In this document: one piece after another, positions 11,228-19,780 of the stretch
Layout of the letters: each line of letters begins with the position of its first letter
How positions within the stretch are numbered: the stretch's first letter is position 1
Assembly (NCBI GenBank): GCA_029781795.1
Contig: JAKOWB010000218.1
Span: 1 to 35,240, forward strand
DNA length: 35,240 bases
Source of the DNA: Pseudomonadota bacterium
GTDB lineage: Bacteria; Pseudomonadota; Alphaproteobacteria; Kiloniellales; JACOMY01
Reading direction: 5' to 3'
Translations under genes and position numbers: made by a program
The notes under the pieces: generated by a model
Told to the model about the DNA's origin: nothing
Seen by the model: only the letters and a program-made list of their open reading frames with translations
Database searches by the model: none

Positions 11228-13431
11228 TCCTGTTCGAACAGGCGGCCGGCGCGCTCCAGGGCGCGCCGGTTGTGCGTGGTGACGGCGCCCTCCGCCAGCG
11301 CGCCGGCGATGGCGCGCGCCGTCTCCGGCGTCAGGATCCAGCCGAGCGGCGCCTGGCGCACCAGCGGCTGGCTCTCGCCGTCTGCCGCCAGGTTCAGCTC
11401 CACCATCATGGTCGTGGCGAAGGGCGAACCCGGCAGCCGCGCCGTCTGCGTCACCGTCTCGTAGAGGCGATAGGCCGCCTCGTAGCCGTGCGCGGTGCGT
11501 GCCGCGTAGACCGCGAAGGCGGGGCCCAGCAGGTCGGCGAAGGCGGCCGGCGGGCTGGCCAGCGGGATGCGCGAGGCAGAACTCAGGATCTCGCCCGCGT
11601 CCGGGTCGCTGGTGATCAGCACGACCAGCAGCTTGAGGCGCCGCGGCTCCTTGGCCAGGGCGCGCGGCAGCGCGTCGATGAGCTGCAGCAGCAGGCTGCG
11701 CGCCGTGTCGGCGCCGAAATTCTCGAAGTAGCCGCCGTCGACGATGCGGTCGGTCAGGCCCGCGTCCTCGCAGCGCGCATGCAGCGTCAGCAGGCCGGCA
11801 GGCTCGACCAGCGGGAAGCGCGCGGCGTTGTTCGCCGCCGTGCTGACCGGCAGGTCGGCGCAGACGGCGTCGAGCAGGTCGAAGGGGTCGAGGCCGCGGG
11901 CCAGCCCGACTGGCTCCGGCAGGTCGATCGCGCTGGTCACCAGGCGCTGGCCGCTGCCCATCGAGGTGCCGTTCAGCAGCAGCGCCGGCAACCAGTGGCC
12001 GCTGGCGCGGGCATCGGCGTAGAGCCTGCGGAAGGGGCCGGCGAAGAGGCCGGCGGCGCGCACGCAGGGTGCGCCGGTGAGCGCCGACCAGGCGTCGCTC
12101 CAGGCGCCTTCCCAGGCCTGCTCCAGCGCCGCGGCGCGGTCCGGCACGTCGAAGGGCGTCACCTGGTTCAGCAGTTCGGAGAAGAAGAGGCGATAGACCG
12201 GGGGCGAGAGGAAGTCGGCCTCGCCGATCCCAGCCAGCAGCAGCCCGCGCCGTTCGGCTAGGCCGCGGGCCGAGGGCTGCTGCTCCAGGCAGGCCGTCGC
12301 CGTGGGATTGAGGGCGGTGACGTAGAAGCTGGCCCCCAGGGCGCCGCCGGAGACGCCGCTGATGGCGAAGAGCGCCTCGTCGAAAGCGGGGATACGGCGC
12401 GAGAGGGCGCTGAGCGCGGTGGTCGTCCACTGCGCGGCGCGGATGCCGCCGCCGGCGGTTGCCACCAGCACCAGGGTCGGGTCGCGGTCGGCGGGCTGTC
12501 TCGCCAGCCAGCGCTCGGCCGCGGCCTGCAGCGTCTCGCGCGGCGGCGGCTGTCCTTCGACGCGCCGGACGGCGTAGCTGTCGAAGGCGGTCGAAGCAAA
12601 GAGATTGGCCAGCAGCAGGCCGACCAGCAGCAGGCGGACCAGCGGCAGGCCGAGGGCGCTGGCGACGAAGCCCAGCCAGAAGCCGGCGGCGAGGGCCAGG
12701 ATGCTGCCGGCCAGCAGCAGCAGGAAGGGACCGAGGAACTGCCCGATGGCGACCGGCCAGAAAATCGCTCCCAGCATCGCCAGCGGCCAGAGCAGTCCCA
12801 GCGAGGCGAGGCCGAGTTGCACCCCGCGCGCCACCTTGGCCAGGTCGTCCGGCCGCGCCGCCGGGTCCCGCGCCATGCGCTCGCTGGCGCCGGCCAGCAG
12901 GAAGCGCGCGAAGGCGGTGCTGAGCACCGCGTTCACCAGGGCGCTGCGCCGGATCATCAGCAGCGTCATGGCCGCGCCGAGCGCCAGGGCGACGCCCGCC
13001 GCGCCCAGTGGCGGCAGGCCGCTGCTCTCCTCGGCGGAGATCGCCGGGAGAGTTGCCAGGCTGGCCGCGACCGCGACGGCCGGCAGCAGGGTGACCAGGC
13101 GCGGTGCCCAGAGGCGCAGCCAGGCCGGCAGCGATGCGACGGCGGCGGCGGCGACGTAGCGCTCGTTGGCGCGGGCGAAGTAGCCGGAGAAAAAGCACCA
13201 GGCGGCCAGCAGCAGCGCCGCCAGTAGATGGTGCCAGAATGCATAGCTGAGGAAGAGGCGCAGGCCGTCCTGCCCCTGGCCGGTGGCCATGACCGCCCAA
13301 CCCAGGGCGGCGACGAAGAGTGGCCAGCCGACGATCCGGAGGGCGCCGCTGCCGGCGCGCAGGCAGCGCAGCGGCCAGGAGGCGCGCAACCAGGCAAGGA
13401 GGCGGGTCCAGACGTCGTCGCTGCGGGGCAT
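11224..13431 (-). CDS. Membrane-anchored patatin-like phospholipase-family protein
   Basis: A 735-residue protein with two parts. Residues 1 to about 300 contain some eight hydrophobic helices in groups. The remainder is a patatin-like acyl-hydrolase domain with an oxyanion loop 'GGGIRA' near residue 329, the nucleophile elbow 'GVSGGALG' near 357, and the catalytic Asp in '[11 protein letters not shown]' near 562, where DG[GA] is the family signature. The Ser-Asp dyad is intact, so lipase or phospholipase activity is expected at the inner membrane. Substrate is unknown. The ATG at 13431 is chosen over an upstream in-frame start; the SD is weak. Its stop overlaps rpoD tail to tail. The MFS gene lies 88 bases upstream on the same strand. 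Confidence 0.82.
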
Positions 13432-13518
13432 GACGAGTCCCAGGGGCAAGACCGAGGCGCCCGCCGGCGCCGCAGCGCGCAATCTAGCCGAGCAGGGACC
13501 GCTCCGTCACCCGCCGCC

Positions 13519-14700
13519 TCAGAACCGCCGCGGCAGGTAGCGCGCCAGGAACGAGAGCCCCAGCATGCCGATGGAGGTGGCGATGAACACGCTGGCCAGC
13601 GGGAACCAGGTCAGCAGCAGGCCGAAGAGGCCGGGCGCGGCGAGCTGCGAGCCGTCGCGGTAGGTCATGAAGACGGCGGTCATCTCGGCCTTCTGCAGCG
13701 GGCGCACGGCGCGCAGGAAGGGCACGTTGCCGGCGCCGTCGATCAGGCTGGTCAGGACCGAGGCCAGGATCAGCAGCCCGGCGGCCAGCCAGGCCGGGTG
13801 GCCGACGATGGCGAGCGGCAGGGTGGAGATGGCCGAGAGCGTGTAGCCGGCGATCAGCAGGCGGCGGAAGGTGATGCGCCGGCCGATCCAGCCCCAGAGC
13901 GGCACCAGCAGCGTGATGCCCATGACGGCCGAGGCGATGGCACCCGCCGTCTCGCGCGTGTAGCCCAGCTGGTCGACCAGGAAGATCGGCCCGTAGACGA
14001 AGAACATCACCCACCAGCAGGAGCGGCCGAAGGCGAGGAACCAGGCGAGGCGCAGGCGCGGCTGGCGCCAGTAGCGGCCGACGGCGACCAGGGGGCTCGC
14101 CATGCTGGCCTGGCGCACCGCCTGGGGCTTCAGCGCCAGGAAGGCGACGACCAGCAGCAGCGCCCCGCCGGCGGCGGCCAGGAAGGGCGCGCCGTGCCCC
14201 AGGTGCTCCTGCATCCAGACGCCGAGGAAGGGGCCGGCGATCCACGAGGCGGCCGACATGAAGAGCCGCAGGGACTCGAAGTTGGAGAGCCGCCGGCGCG
14301 GCACGCGGTCGAGCACGAAGAGGTTCAGCGTGATCTCGATGATGGCGACCGAGGCCATCTGCGCCGCGAGACCGAAGAGCAGCCCCGGCACCGAGCCGAT
14401 GGCCGCCAGCAGCGGTCCCACGATCGCCAGCAGGCCGCCCAGCAGGAAGACGCGCGGCCGCGGCAGGCGCGCCAGCAGCAGCGGCAGGGTCAGGCTGGTG
14501 CAGAGGCTGGCGATGGAGCCGGCGAAGTAGATGGCGCTGACCAGGGCGGGGTCGCCCACCACATGCAGCGCCTGCAGCGGCATGGCGGTCAGCAGCAGGG
14601 CGCGGCCGGCGATGGCGAGGGCGAAGAGCCCGGCGATCGGCAGGTGCGAGAGACTGGCGCCTTTCGGCGTGGCCAGGGGGGAATTGAGGGCGCGCACCAT
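13519..14700 (-). CDS. MFS transporter
   Basis: A 393-residue polytopic protein with about 12 hydrophobic helices, fitting the major facilitator superfamily. Basic cytoplasmic loops such as 'LARLPRPRV', 'DRVPRRRLSNFESLR' and 'WIGRRITFRR' appear at the expected places, including the central loop. The direction of transport and the substrate cannot be inferred. It begins 22 bases after the stop of the PP-loop ATPase and is probably co-transcribed with it; there is no clear SD, so translation may depend on coupling. Confidence 0.85.
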   Translation of the reverse strand: MVRALNSPLATPKGASLSHLPIAGLFALAIAGRALLLTAMPLQALHVVGDPALVSAIYFAGSIASLCTSLTLPLLLARLPRPRVFLLGGLLAIVGPLLAAIGSVPGLLFGLAAQMASVAIIEITLNLFVLDRVPRRRLSNFESLRLFMSAASWIAGPFLGVWMQEHLGHGAPFLAAAGGALLLVVAFLALKPQAVRQASMASPLVAVGRYWRQPRLRLAWFLAFGRSCWWVMFFVYGPIFLVDQLGYTRETAGAIASAVMGITLLVPLWGWIGRRITFRRLLIAGYTLSAISTLPLAIVGHPAWLAAGLLILASVLTSLIDGAGNVPFLRAVRPLQKAEMTAVFMTYRDGSQLAAPGLFGLLLTWFPLASVFIATSIGMLGLSFLARYLPRRF

Positions 14701-14722
14701 ACGGGGAAGGGTGTCGTTGTCG

Positions 14723-15394
14723 CTAGGCGGCGGCCAGGGTCACGCGGGCGAAGCCCTGGCCGTCGGTCAGGGGCGCACCCTGTGCGATAGGGATTTCGCC
14801 CGCCAGCATCGGTCCAGCGGTGACGAAGGAGTGGAACTCGCCGTTCTCGCCGCAGGGGTCGGCGCCCGGCGGCAGGTCGGCCAGCAGCGCGCGGTCGAAG
14901 CGCCGGCCGGCGAGCGCCGCCGGCACCTGGCGTGTGTCGACGCAGGTCAGCACGGCGCTGAGCCCGCCGTCGATCATGGCCTCGGCCAGGGCGCCGGTCG
15001 GCTCGCCCCAGAGCGGGAAGCGCGGGCTGAGGCCGCTGCCGGCGAGCTGGCGCTCGCGATAGTCGCGGATGTCGGCCAGGAAGAGGTCGCCGAAAGCCAC
15101 CTCGCTTGCGCCCATTGCCTTGATGCGCTCCACGGCTTCGCCCATGCGCTGCTCGTAGCTCTCGTTCGGACAGGGCCAGGGTACGAAGCACTCCACCACC
15201 GGCAGACCGGTCGCCGCCGCCTGGCGCCGTGCCAGGGCGCGCGGCACGCCGTGCATGGTGACGGCGTCGTCGCGCTCGCTGAAGGTGGTCAGCAGGGCCA
15301 CGACCTCCAGCGCGGGGTCCTGGCGCAGGCGGTGCAGAGTCCAGGCGCTGTCCTTGCCGCTGGACCAGGCAACCACAACCTTCGACCGCGCCAT
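14723..15394 (-). CDS. DUF71 / diphthine-ammonia-ligase-like PP-loop ATPase
   Basis: A 223-residue protein of the ATP_bind_4 (PF01902) family. The adenylating PP-loop 'WSSGKDSAW' lies at residues 10-18, and the family signature 'CGENGEFHSFV' is near the C-terminus. Eukaryotic and archaeal relatives make the last amidation of diphthamide on EF-2; bacteria lack diphthamide, so the bacterial members must use ATP for another ligation or activation. The ATG at 15394 has GAGG six bases upstream; an in-frame GTG five codons earlier has no proper SD spacing. It is divergent from the membrane-protein gene at 15493 and precedes the MFS gene. Confidence 0.85.
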   Translation of the reverse strand: MARSKVVVAWSSGKDSAWTLHRLRQDPALEVVALLTTFSERDDAVTMHGVPRALARRQAAATGLPVVECFVPWPCPNESYEQRMGEAVERIKAMGASEVAFGDLFLADIRDYRERQLAGSGLSPRFPLWGEPTGALAEAMIDGGLSAVLTCVDTRQVPAALAGRRFDRALLADLPPGADPCGENGEFHSFVTAGPMLAGEIPIAQGAPLTDGQGFARVTLAAA

Positions 15395-15492
15395 CAAGCG
15401 CCTCGCCACCTGCCGGGGAAGCGTCCACCCTAGGCGCCGCCCGGGCGCGCTGGCAATCGGGCAGGCTTTGCGGCAGCGACAAGCGGGGTTTC

Positions 15493-16842
15493 ATGATACG
15501 CAGGGGCCGCGGGGCCTGGCTGGCGGCGGGGGTGGCGGCGCTGCTGCTCTGCCTGCCGCTGCTGGCGCTGATCGCCTTCGCGCTGCCGCAGGCCGACGAC
15601 TTCTGCCTCGCCGCGCTCTGGCGCGCCCGGGGCTTCTGGGACGGCTACTGGGCCTTCTGGCGGGACTGGACCGCGCGCCTGCCGCTGGTGCCGGCGATGA
15701 TGGCGCCGGCCGCGCTGGCCGACGGCCTGGGGCTGCCGCTGGTCGCCGCCTATCGGCTGGTGCTGGCGGCCCTGGCACTGATCCTCGTCCTCGCGCTGCG
15801 CTGGAGCGCCGGGCTGCTGTTGCCCCAGGTCACGGGCTGGCGGCGCTGGGTCGTGGCGGCCGTCCTGCTGGCGGCCCTGTTGGCCGGCGCGCGCTCGCCG
15901 CGCGATCTGCTGCTTTGGCTGGGGGCCAGCAGCTACTACCTGCCGGCCGGCCTGGCGCTGGGGCTCTGTTTTCTGTTGCTGCTGCGCCCGCGCGGCGGCT
16001 GGGCAGCGCCGCCCCTGGCGCTGCTGGCCGGGCTGGCGGTGGAGTTCGGTGGACCGGCAACGGCGCTCATCGCCCTGGCGGCGCGACTCAGTGGCGGCCG
16101 TACACGCCCCTGTCTGGCGGTGGTGCTGGCGGGCCTCGCCGGCACCGCCTTCCTGCTGCTGGCGCCGGCCACCGGGGTACGCCAGGCGGCCGGGACCGAG
16201 GGCGACTGGCTGCGGGCGCTCTGGCAGGCGCCGCTGGAGACGCTGGGTTTCCTCGCCTTCACCGTCTCCAGCCCGGCGATGCTCGGCTGGCTGCTGCTGG
16301 TGCTGCTGGCGGGCGCACGCTGTATGCCCGCGCGCCTGCCGCTCTGGCCGTCGGCCCTGCTCGTGGTCGCGCTGCCGCTGGCCGCCTTCGCGCTGGGCCT
16401 CGGCGGCGCCGGCCTGGTGCTGCCCGCGCGGGCGCAGCAGACGCTGCAGCTCGCCCTGCTGCCGCCGCTCTCCTGGCTGGCGCTGCGCTCGGGCGAGCGG
16501 CTGCGGCTGCGGCTCTCGCCGCGCCTCGCCTGGCTCGCCGCGCTGCTGCTGCTGGCCGGGCCGAACCAGTGGGTCGCTCTCGCCGAGCTGCCCGCCGCCA
16601 CGCGCTACGCCGCCGCGGGCGAAGCGCGCCTCGCCGCCCTGGCCGGGCCGGGCGCGGCGACGCTCGCGCCGCTGCCGGACTATCCGGCGCTGCTGCACCA
16701 GGAGGATCTGGGCGTCGACCCGGCCGATTGGATCAACCGCTGCGCGGCGGACTATTTCGGCCGGCCGTCGCTGGCCCTCGCCGCCGCGGCGCCGCCGGGG
16801 CTTCAGCCCTGGTGGTTCCTCTGGCCCTTCCCGCCGCACTAG
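15493..16842 (+). CDS. Polytopic membrane protein, possibly DUF6056-like
   Basis: A 449-residue protein with about ten hydrophobic helices. After the first helix comes 'PQADDFCLAALWRARGFWDG' and an aromatic stretch ending 'WTARL'. An acidic pair at the start of the first extracytoplasmic loop recalls GT-C glycosyltransferase-like families such as DUF6056. The last 80 residues form a soluble tail with 'NRCAADYFGRPSL'. ATG at 15493 is likely, with a weak SD. The next gene begins 32 bases later on the same strand. Family placement is tentative and function unknown. Confidence 0.62.
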   Translation: MIRRGRGAWLAAGVAALLLCLPLLALIAFALPQADDFCLAALWRARGFWDGYWAFWRDWTARLPLVPAMMAPAALADGLGLPLVAAYRLVLAALALILVLALRWSAGLLLPQVTGWRRWVVAAVLLAALLAGARSPRDLLLWLGASSYYLPAGLALGLCFLLLLRPRGGWAAPPLALLAGLAVEFGGPATALIALAARLSGGRTRPCLAVVLAGLAGTAFLLLAPATGVRQAAGTEGDWLRALWQAPLETLGFLAFTVSSPAMLGWLLLVLLAGARCMPARLPLWPSALLVVALPLAAFALGLGGAGLVLPARAQQTLQLALLPPLSWLALRSGERLRLRLSPRLAWLAALLLLAGPNQWVALAELPAATRYAAAGEARLAALAGPGAATLAPLPDYPALLHQEDLGVDPADWINRCAADYFGRPSLALAAAAPPGLQPWWFLWPFPPH

Positions 16843-16874
16843 ACTGCGGGCCTCTTCGTGGCGGAGCGGCTCAC

Positions 16875-17747
16875 ATGATCCTCACCCTGCTCGGCACCGG
16901 CTGCCCGGTGGTCTCGCTGGAGCGCGCCGGGCCGGCGCAGCTCGTCAGTCTGGGCGGCCGGCACCTGCTGATCGACTGCGGCTCGCAGGTGACGCAGCGG
17001 CTGCTGGCCGCCGGCGTGCCGGGCAGGGCGGTCGACGCGCTGCTGCTGACCCACCTGCACAGCGACCACCTGGTCGACCTCTTCCAGCTCGTCATCTCCG
17101 CCTGGCACCAGGGGCGCGACCGCCCCTGGCGGGTCTTCGGCCCGCCCGGCACGCGGCGCTACGTCGAGGGCCTGATGGCGCTGTGGCAGCCCGAGCTGGC
17201 GCAGCGCATCGCCCACGAGCGGCGCCCCTCCACCGTCGGCCTCACGGTCGAGGTGGAGGAGATCGCCGCCGGCTGGCAGCTCGACCTGGATGGCCTGGTC
17301 ACCACCGCCTTCGACGTCGAGCACCAGCCGGTGAAGCACGCCTTCGGCTTCCACTGCGCCGGCGGCGGGCGGCGGCTCGTGGTCTCCGGCGACACGCGGC
17401 GCTGCGCGGCGCTGATCGAGGCCGCGCGCGGCGCCGACCTGCTGCTGCACGAGGTCTTCGTGCACCGCGACATGCCGGTGGTGGCCGGCGTGCGCTCGGC
17501 CGAGACCGTGGCCAACGTCGCGGCCTATCACACGCTCTCGACCGAGGTCGGCAAGATCGCGGCCGAGGCCGGGGTGAAGGCGCTCTGCCTGACCCACATC
17601 GTGCCGCCCGCCGCCGGCCGCGCCGCCCTGCTGGCCGAGGTCATGGCCGACTTCGCCGGGCCGACCATCCTGGGCGAGGACCTGATGCGCCTCGACCTGG
17701 CGCGCCGGCAGGTGACGCACGGGCTGGCGCACTGGTCGCTCGGCTGA
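16875..17747 (+). CDS. MBL-fold metallo-hydrolase (RNase Z-like)
   Basis: A 290-residue cytoplasmic metallo-beta-lactamase-fold protein. The metal motif 'THLHSDHLVDL' gives H60, H62, D64 and H65; further ligands are the Asp in 'VVSGDTRRC' and the His in 'LCLTHIVPP'. The opening 'MILTLLGTGCPVVSLERAG' is typical of the RNase Z / arylsulfatase-like branch. It could be a tRNA 3'-processing enzyme or a hydrolase of a small ester; the long linker after the Asp motif does not resolve this. The ATG at 16875 has GGAG eight bases upstream. The reading frame is open far upstream into the preceding gene, but that is coincidental. Confidence 0.86.
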   Translation: MILTLLGTGCPVVSLERAGPAQLVSLGGRHLLIDCGSQVTQRLLAAGVPGRAVDALLLTHLHSDHLVDLFQLVISAWHQGRDRPWRVFGPPGTRRYVEGLMALWQPELAQRIAHERRPSTVGLTVEVEEIAAGWQLDLDGLVTTAFDVEHQPVKHAFGFHCAGGGRRLVVSGDTRRCAALIEAARGADLLLHEVFVHRDMPVVAGVRSAETVANVAAYHTLSTEVGKIAAEAGVKALCLTHIVPPAAGRAALLAEVMADFAGPTILGEDLMRLDLARRQVTHGLAHWSLG

Positions 17748-17777
17748 CAGGATGCCGCCGCGCTTCAGGAGGGTTCC

Positions 17778-18491
17778 ATGCCGCTCGATCCCCAGCTCCA
17801 CGCCATCCTTGCCGGCGTCTCCACCGCCACGGTCACCACGATCCTGTTGAAGAAGGGGTTGCGGAACGTCTGGATGCGCGGCGCGCTGCCGCTGCGGCCC
17901 GGCCAGCCGCGCCTGGTGGGGCCGGCCTTCACCCTGCGCTTCGTGCCGGCGCGCGAGGACCTGGCGACCCCGGCCTCCTGGTCCTCGCCACGCTCGACCC
18001 GGGCGGCGATCGAGGAGATGCCCGAGGGCTGCATCGCCGTGGTCGACGCCATGGGCATCAAGGATGCCGGTATCTTCGGCGATATCCTCTGCCTGCGTAT
18101 CAAGAAGCGCGGCGTGGCTGCGCTGGTGACCGACGGCGTGGTACGCGACGCCGCCGGCGTGCTGGCCACCGGCCTGCCGGTCTGGTGCGCCGGCGTGGCC
18201 GCGCCGCCCTCGGTCGCCGCCCTGCATTTCGCCGGCTGGCAGGAGCCGGTCGGCTGCGGCGGTGTCGCCGTGCTGCCGGACGACGTCATCGTGGTGGACC
18301 AGGACGGCGCCGTGGTGATCCCCGCCGCCGAGGTGCAGCACGTCGCCGAGCAGGGCCCCGAGCAGGAGCGCCTGGAGGCCTGGATCGTCGGCGAGGTGGA
18401 ACGCGGCCTGGCGCTGCCCGGCCTCTATCCCGCCAACGCCGAGACCAAGGCGCGCTACGAGGCCTGGAAGGTCAAGGGCGGCGCCTCCTAG
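17778..18491 (+). CDS. RraA-family protein (HMG/CHA aldolase-like)
   Basis: A 237-residue member of COG0684. 'GDILCLRIKKRGVAALVTDGVVRD' spans positions 18078-18149 and contains the Gly-Asp and Arg-Asp residues that in 4-hydroxy-4-methyl-2-oxoglutarate aldolases bind pyruvate and Mg2+. Such proteins are either retro-aldolases acting on 2-oxo acids or regulators of RNase E; here the conserved Arg-Asp pair and the longer N-terminus favour the enzyme. The ATG has a perfect AGGAGG five bases upstream. An MFS gene follows 18 bases later, so the two may share an operon. It could supply an aldolase step to the catabolic operon 3 kb away, but that is inference. Confidence 0.82.
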   Translation: MPLDPQLHAILAGVSTATVTTILLKKGLRNVWMRGALPLRPGQPRLVGPAFTLRFVPAREDLATPASWSSPRSTRAAIEEMPEGCIAVVDAMGIKDAGIFGDILCLRIKKRGVAALVTDGVVRDAAGVLATGLPVWCAGVAAPPSVAALHFAGWQEPVGCGGVAVLPDDVIVVDQDGAVVIPAAEVQHVAEQGPEQERLEAWIVGEVERGLALPGLYPANAETKARYEAWKVKGGAS

Positions 18492-18509
18492 GCCGCCGGG
18501 AGCAGGGCC

Positions 18510-19670
18510 GTGCGCGCGCGGTTGGTGCTGGCGGCGGTGCTGCTGAACGCGCTGTTCGGCGCGCTCTTCGGCTGGAGCCTGCTGTTGGAGCCGCTGCGCC
18601 GCGACCTCGGCCTCTCGCTCGGCACCCTCAGCGCCGTGCCCTCGCTGGCCATCATCGCCTTCACGGTCGGCATGTTGTTCCACGCCCGCCTGCTGCGCCG
18701 CCTGGCGCCGGCGCCGCTGATCGCCCTGCTGCTGCTCCTGGGCGGCCTGGGGCACGGGCTCTATGCCCTCTGGCCGGGCTATCCGGCGCTGCTGCTGGGC
18801 TACGGCGGCCTCTTCGGGCTGACCGGCGGCGCCGCCTATGGCCTGGCGGTGGCGCTGGTGGGGGCTGCCGCGCCGCCGGGGCAGGCCGGCCTGATCGGCC
18901 TGCCGATCGCCAGCTACGCGCTGACCGGCATGCTGCTTTCGCTGCTTGCCTACTTCGGCCTCAGCCTTGAGCAGGCGGCGCACGCCCTCGGCGGCTATGG
19001 GCTGCTGCTGGCCCTCGCCGGCCTGCTGCTGGCGCTGCTGCTGCGCGGCCAGCCGCGCCTGCTGGTGGCCGCCCGGGACGCGGTGGCGCAGGCGCCGGCC
19101 GCGCCGCTCTGGCCGCTGATCCTCGCCAATGGCGCGCTCTGCTGCCCGGGCCTTGTGGTCATGGCGCACAGCGTCACGCTGATGACCGACCGCGGTGCGC
19201 TCGCCCTGGCGCCGGCCGCGCCGCTGATCGTCAATGCCGGCTACCTGGCCGGCGCGCTGCTGGGCGGCGCGGCGCTGCGCTGGACCAGCGCGCGCGGCGC
19301 CTGCCTCGCCGCCTTCACGCTCGCGGTACTGGCTTCGCTGCTGCTGCTGCTGCCGGTGACGGCCAGCGCGGTTCTGGCCTTGGCCGCGGTGGGGGCCAGC
19401 CTCGGCTGCTCCGCCGCGGTCTTCCTCTTGCTGCTGGTAGCGCGCTATGGCGTCGCCGGCGCGCCCGGCCGCTTCGGCAAGGTCGTCTTCGCCTATGGCG
19501 TGGCCGGCCTGCTGATGCCCTTCCTCGCCGGCCAGCTGCACGACCTGACCGGCGGCTACGACCTTGCCATCCTCGGCGCCGCCGGGATCGCCCTGGCCGG
19601 CGGCCTGCTGCTGCGGTGGGCGACGCGGGCGCCTGCCTCGCCGCTTCCCCTGGCGCCACCGTTGCGCTAG
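18510..19670 (+). CDS. MFS transporter
   Basis: A 386-residue protein with about 12 membrane helices, MFS-like throughout. 'GLFGLTGGAAYGLAVALVG' resembles helix 4 of the oxalate/formate antiporter (OFA) group, and 'GRFGKVVFAYGVAGLLMPFLAG' the matching C-terminal repeat, so a monocarboxylate or organic-acid substrate is possible. The start is GTG at 18510 with GGGAG seven bases upstream. It follows the RraA gene closely and ends 13 bases before the tRNA gene. Confidence 0.85.
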   Translation: MRARLVLAAVLLNALFGALFGWSLLLEPLRRDLGLSLGTLSAVPSLAIIAFTVGMLFHARLLRRLAPAPLIALLLLLGGLGHGLYALWPGYPALLLGYGGLFGLTGGAAYGLAVALVGAAAPPGQAGLIGLPIASYALTGMLLSLLAYFGLSLEQAAHALGGYGLLLALAGLLLALLLRGQPRLLVAARDAVAQAPAAPLWPLILANGALCCPGLVVMAHSVTLMTDRGALALAPAAPLIVNAGYLAGALLGGAALRWTSARGACLAAFTLAVLASLLLLLPVTASAVLALAAVGASLGCSAAVFLLLLVARYGVAGAPGRFGKVVFAYGVAGLLMPFLAGQLHDLTGGYDLAILGAAGIALAGGLLLRWATRAPASPLPLAPPLR

Positions 19671-19683
19671 CAAGGCGGCGGTG

Positions 19684-19760
19684 GGGCCCGTAGTTCAGCT
19701 GGTCAGAACGCGCCGCTCATAACGGTGTTGTCGCAGGTTCGAGTCCTGCCGGGCCCACCA
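19684..19760 (+). tRNA. tRNA with anticodon CAU, probably tRNA-Ile2 (lysidine type)
   Basis: A complete 77-base cloverleaf with encoded CCA. The acceptor stem pairs GGGCCCG with CGGGCCC; the anticodon loop CUCAUAA puts CAU at 19718-19720; the T arm is GCAGG-TTCGAGT-CCTGC. The acceptor and anticodon loop resemble tRNA-Ile2, whose C34 is made into lysidine to read AUA, more than elongator tRNA-Met; an initiator is ruled out because the 1-72 pair is matched and there is no GGG/CCC anticodon stem. The D stem is GTTC/GAAC instead of the common GCTC/GAGC, a compensated change. The RpiR gene ends 20 bases away on the other strand. Confidence 0.93.
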
Positions 19761-19780
19761 GACTTCGCCCGCGTCACGCG

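Noticed and set aside
15255..17747. Apparent 830-residue fusion ending in the MBL hydrolase
   Set aside because: The first 540 codons are an out-of-frame reading of the membrane-protein gene. The hydrolase has its own ATG at 16875 with an SD and a family-typical N-terminus.
16839..19673. 944-codon open frame on the minus strand
   Set aside because: Antisense to the MBL hydrolase, RraA and MFS genes; Gln/Arg/His-rich shadow composition.
19737..19760. tRNA 3' end as an attachment site of an integrated island
   Set aside because: I found no second copy of the tRNA 3' sequence and no integrase in the window, and GC content does not shift across the following operon.
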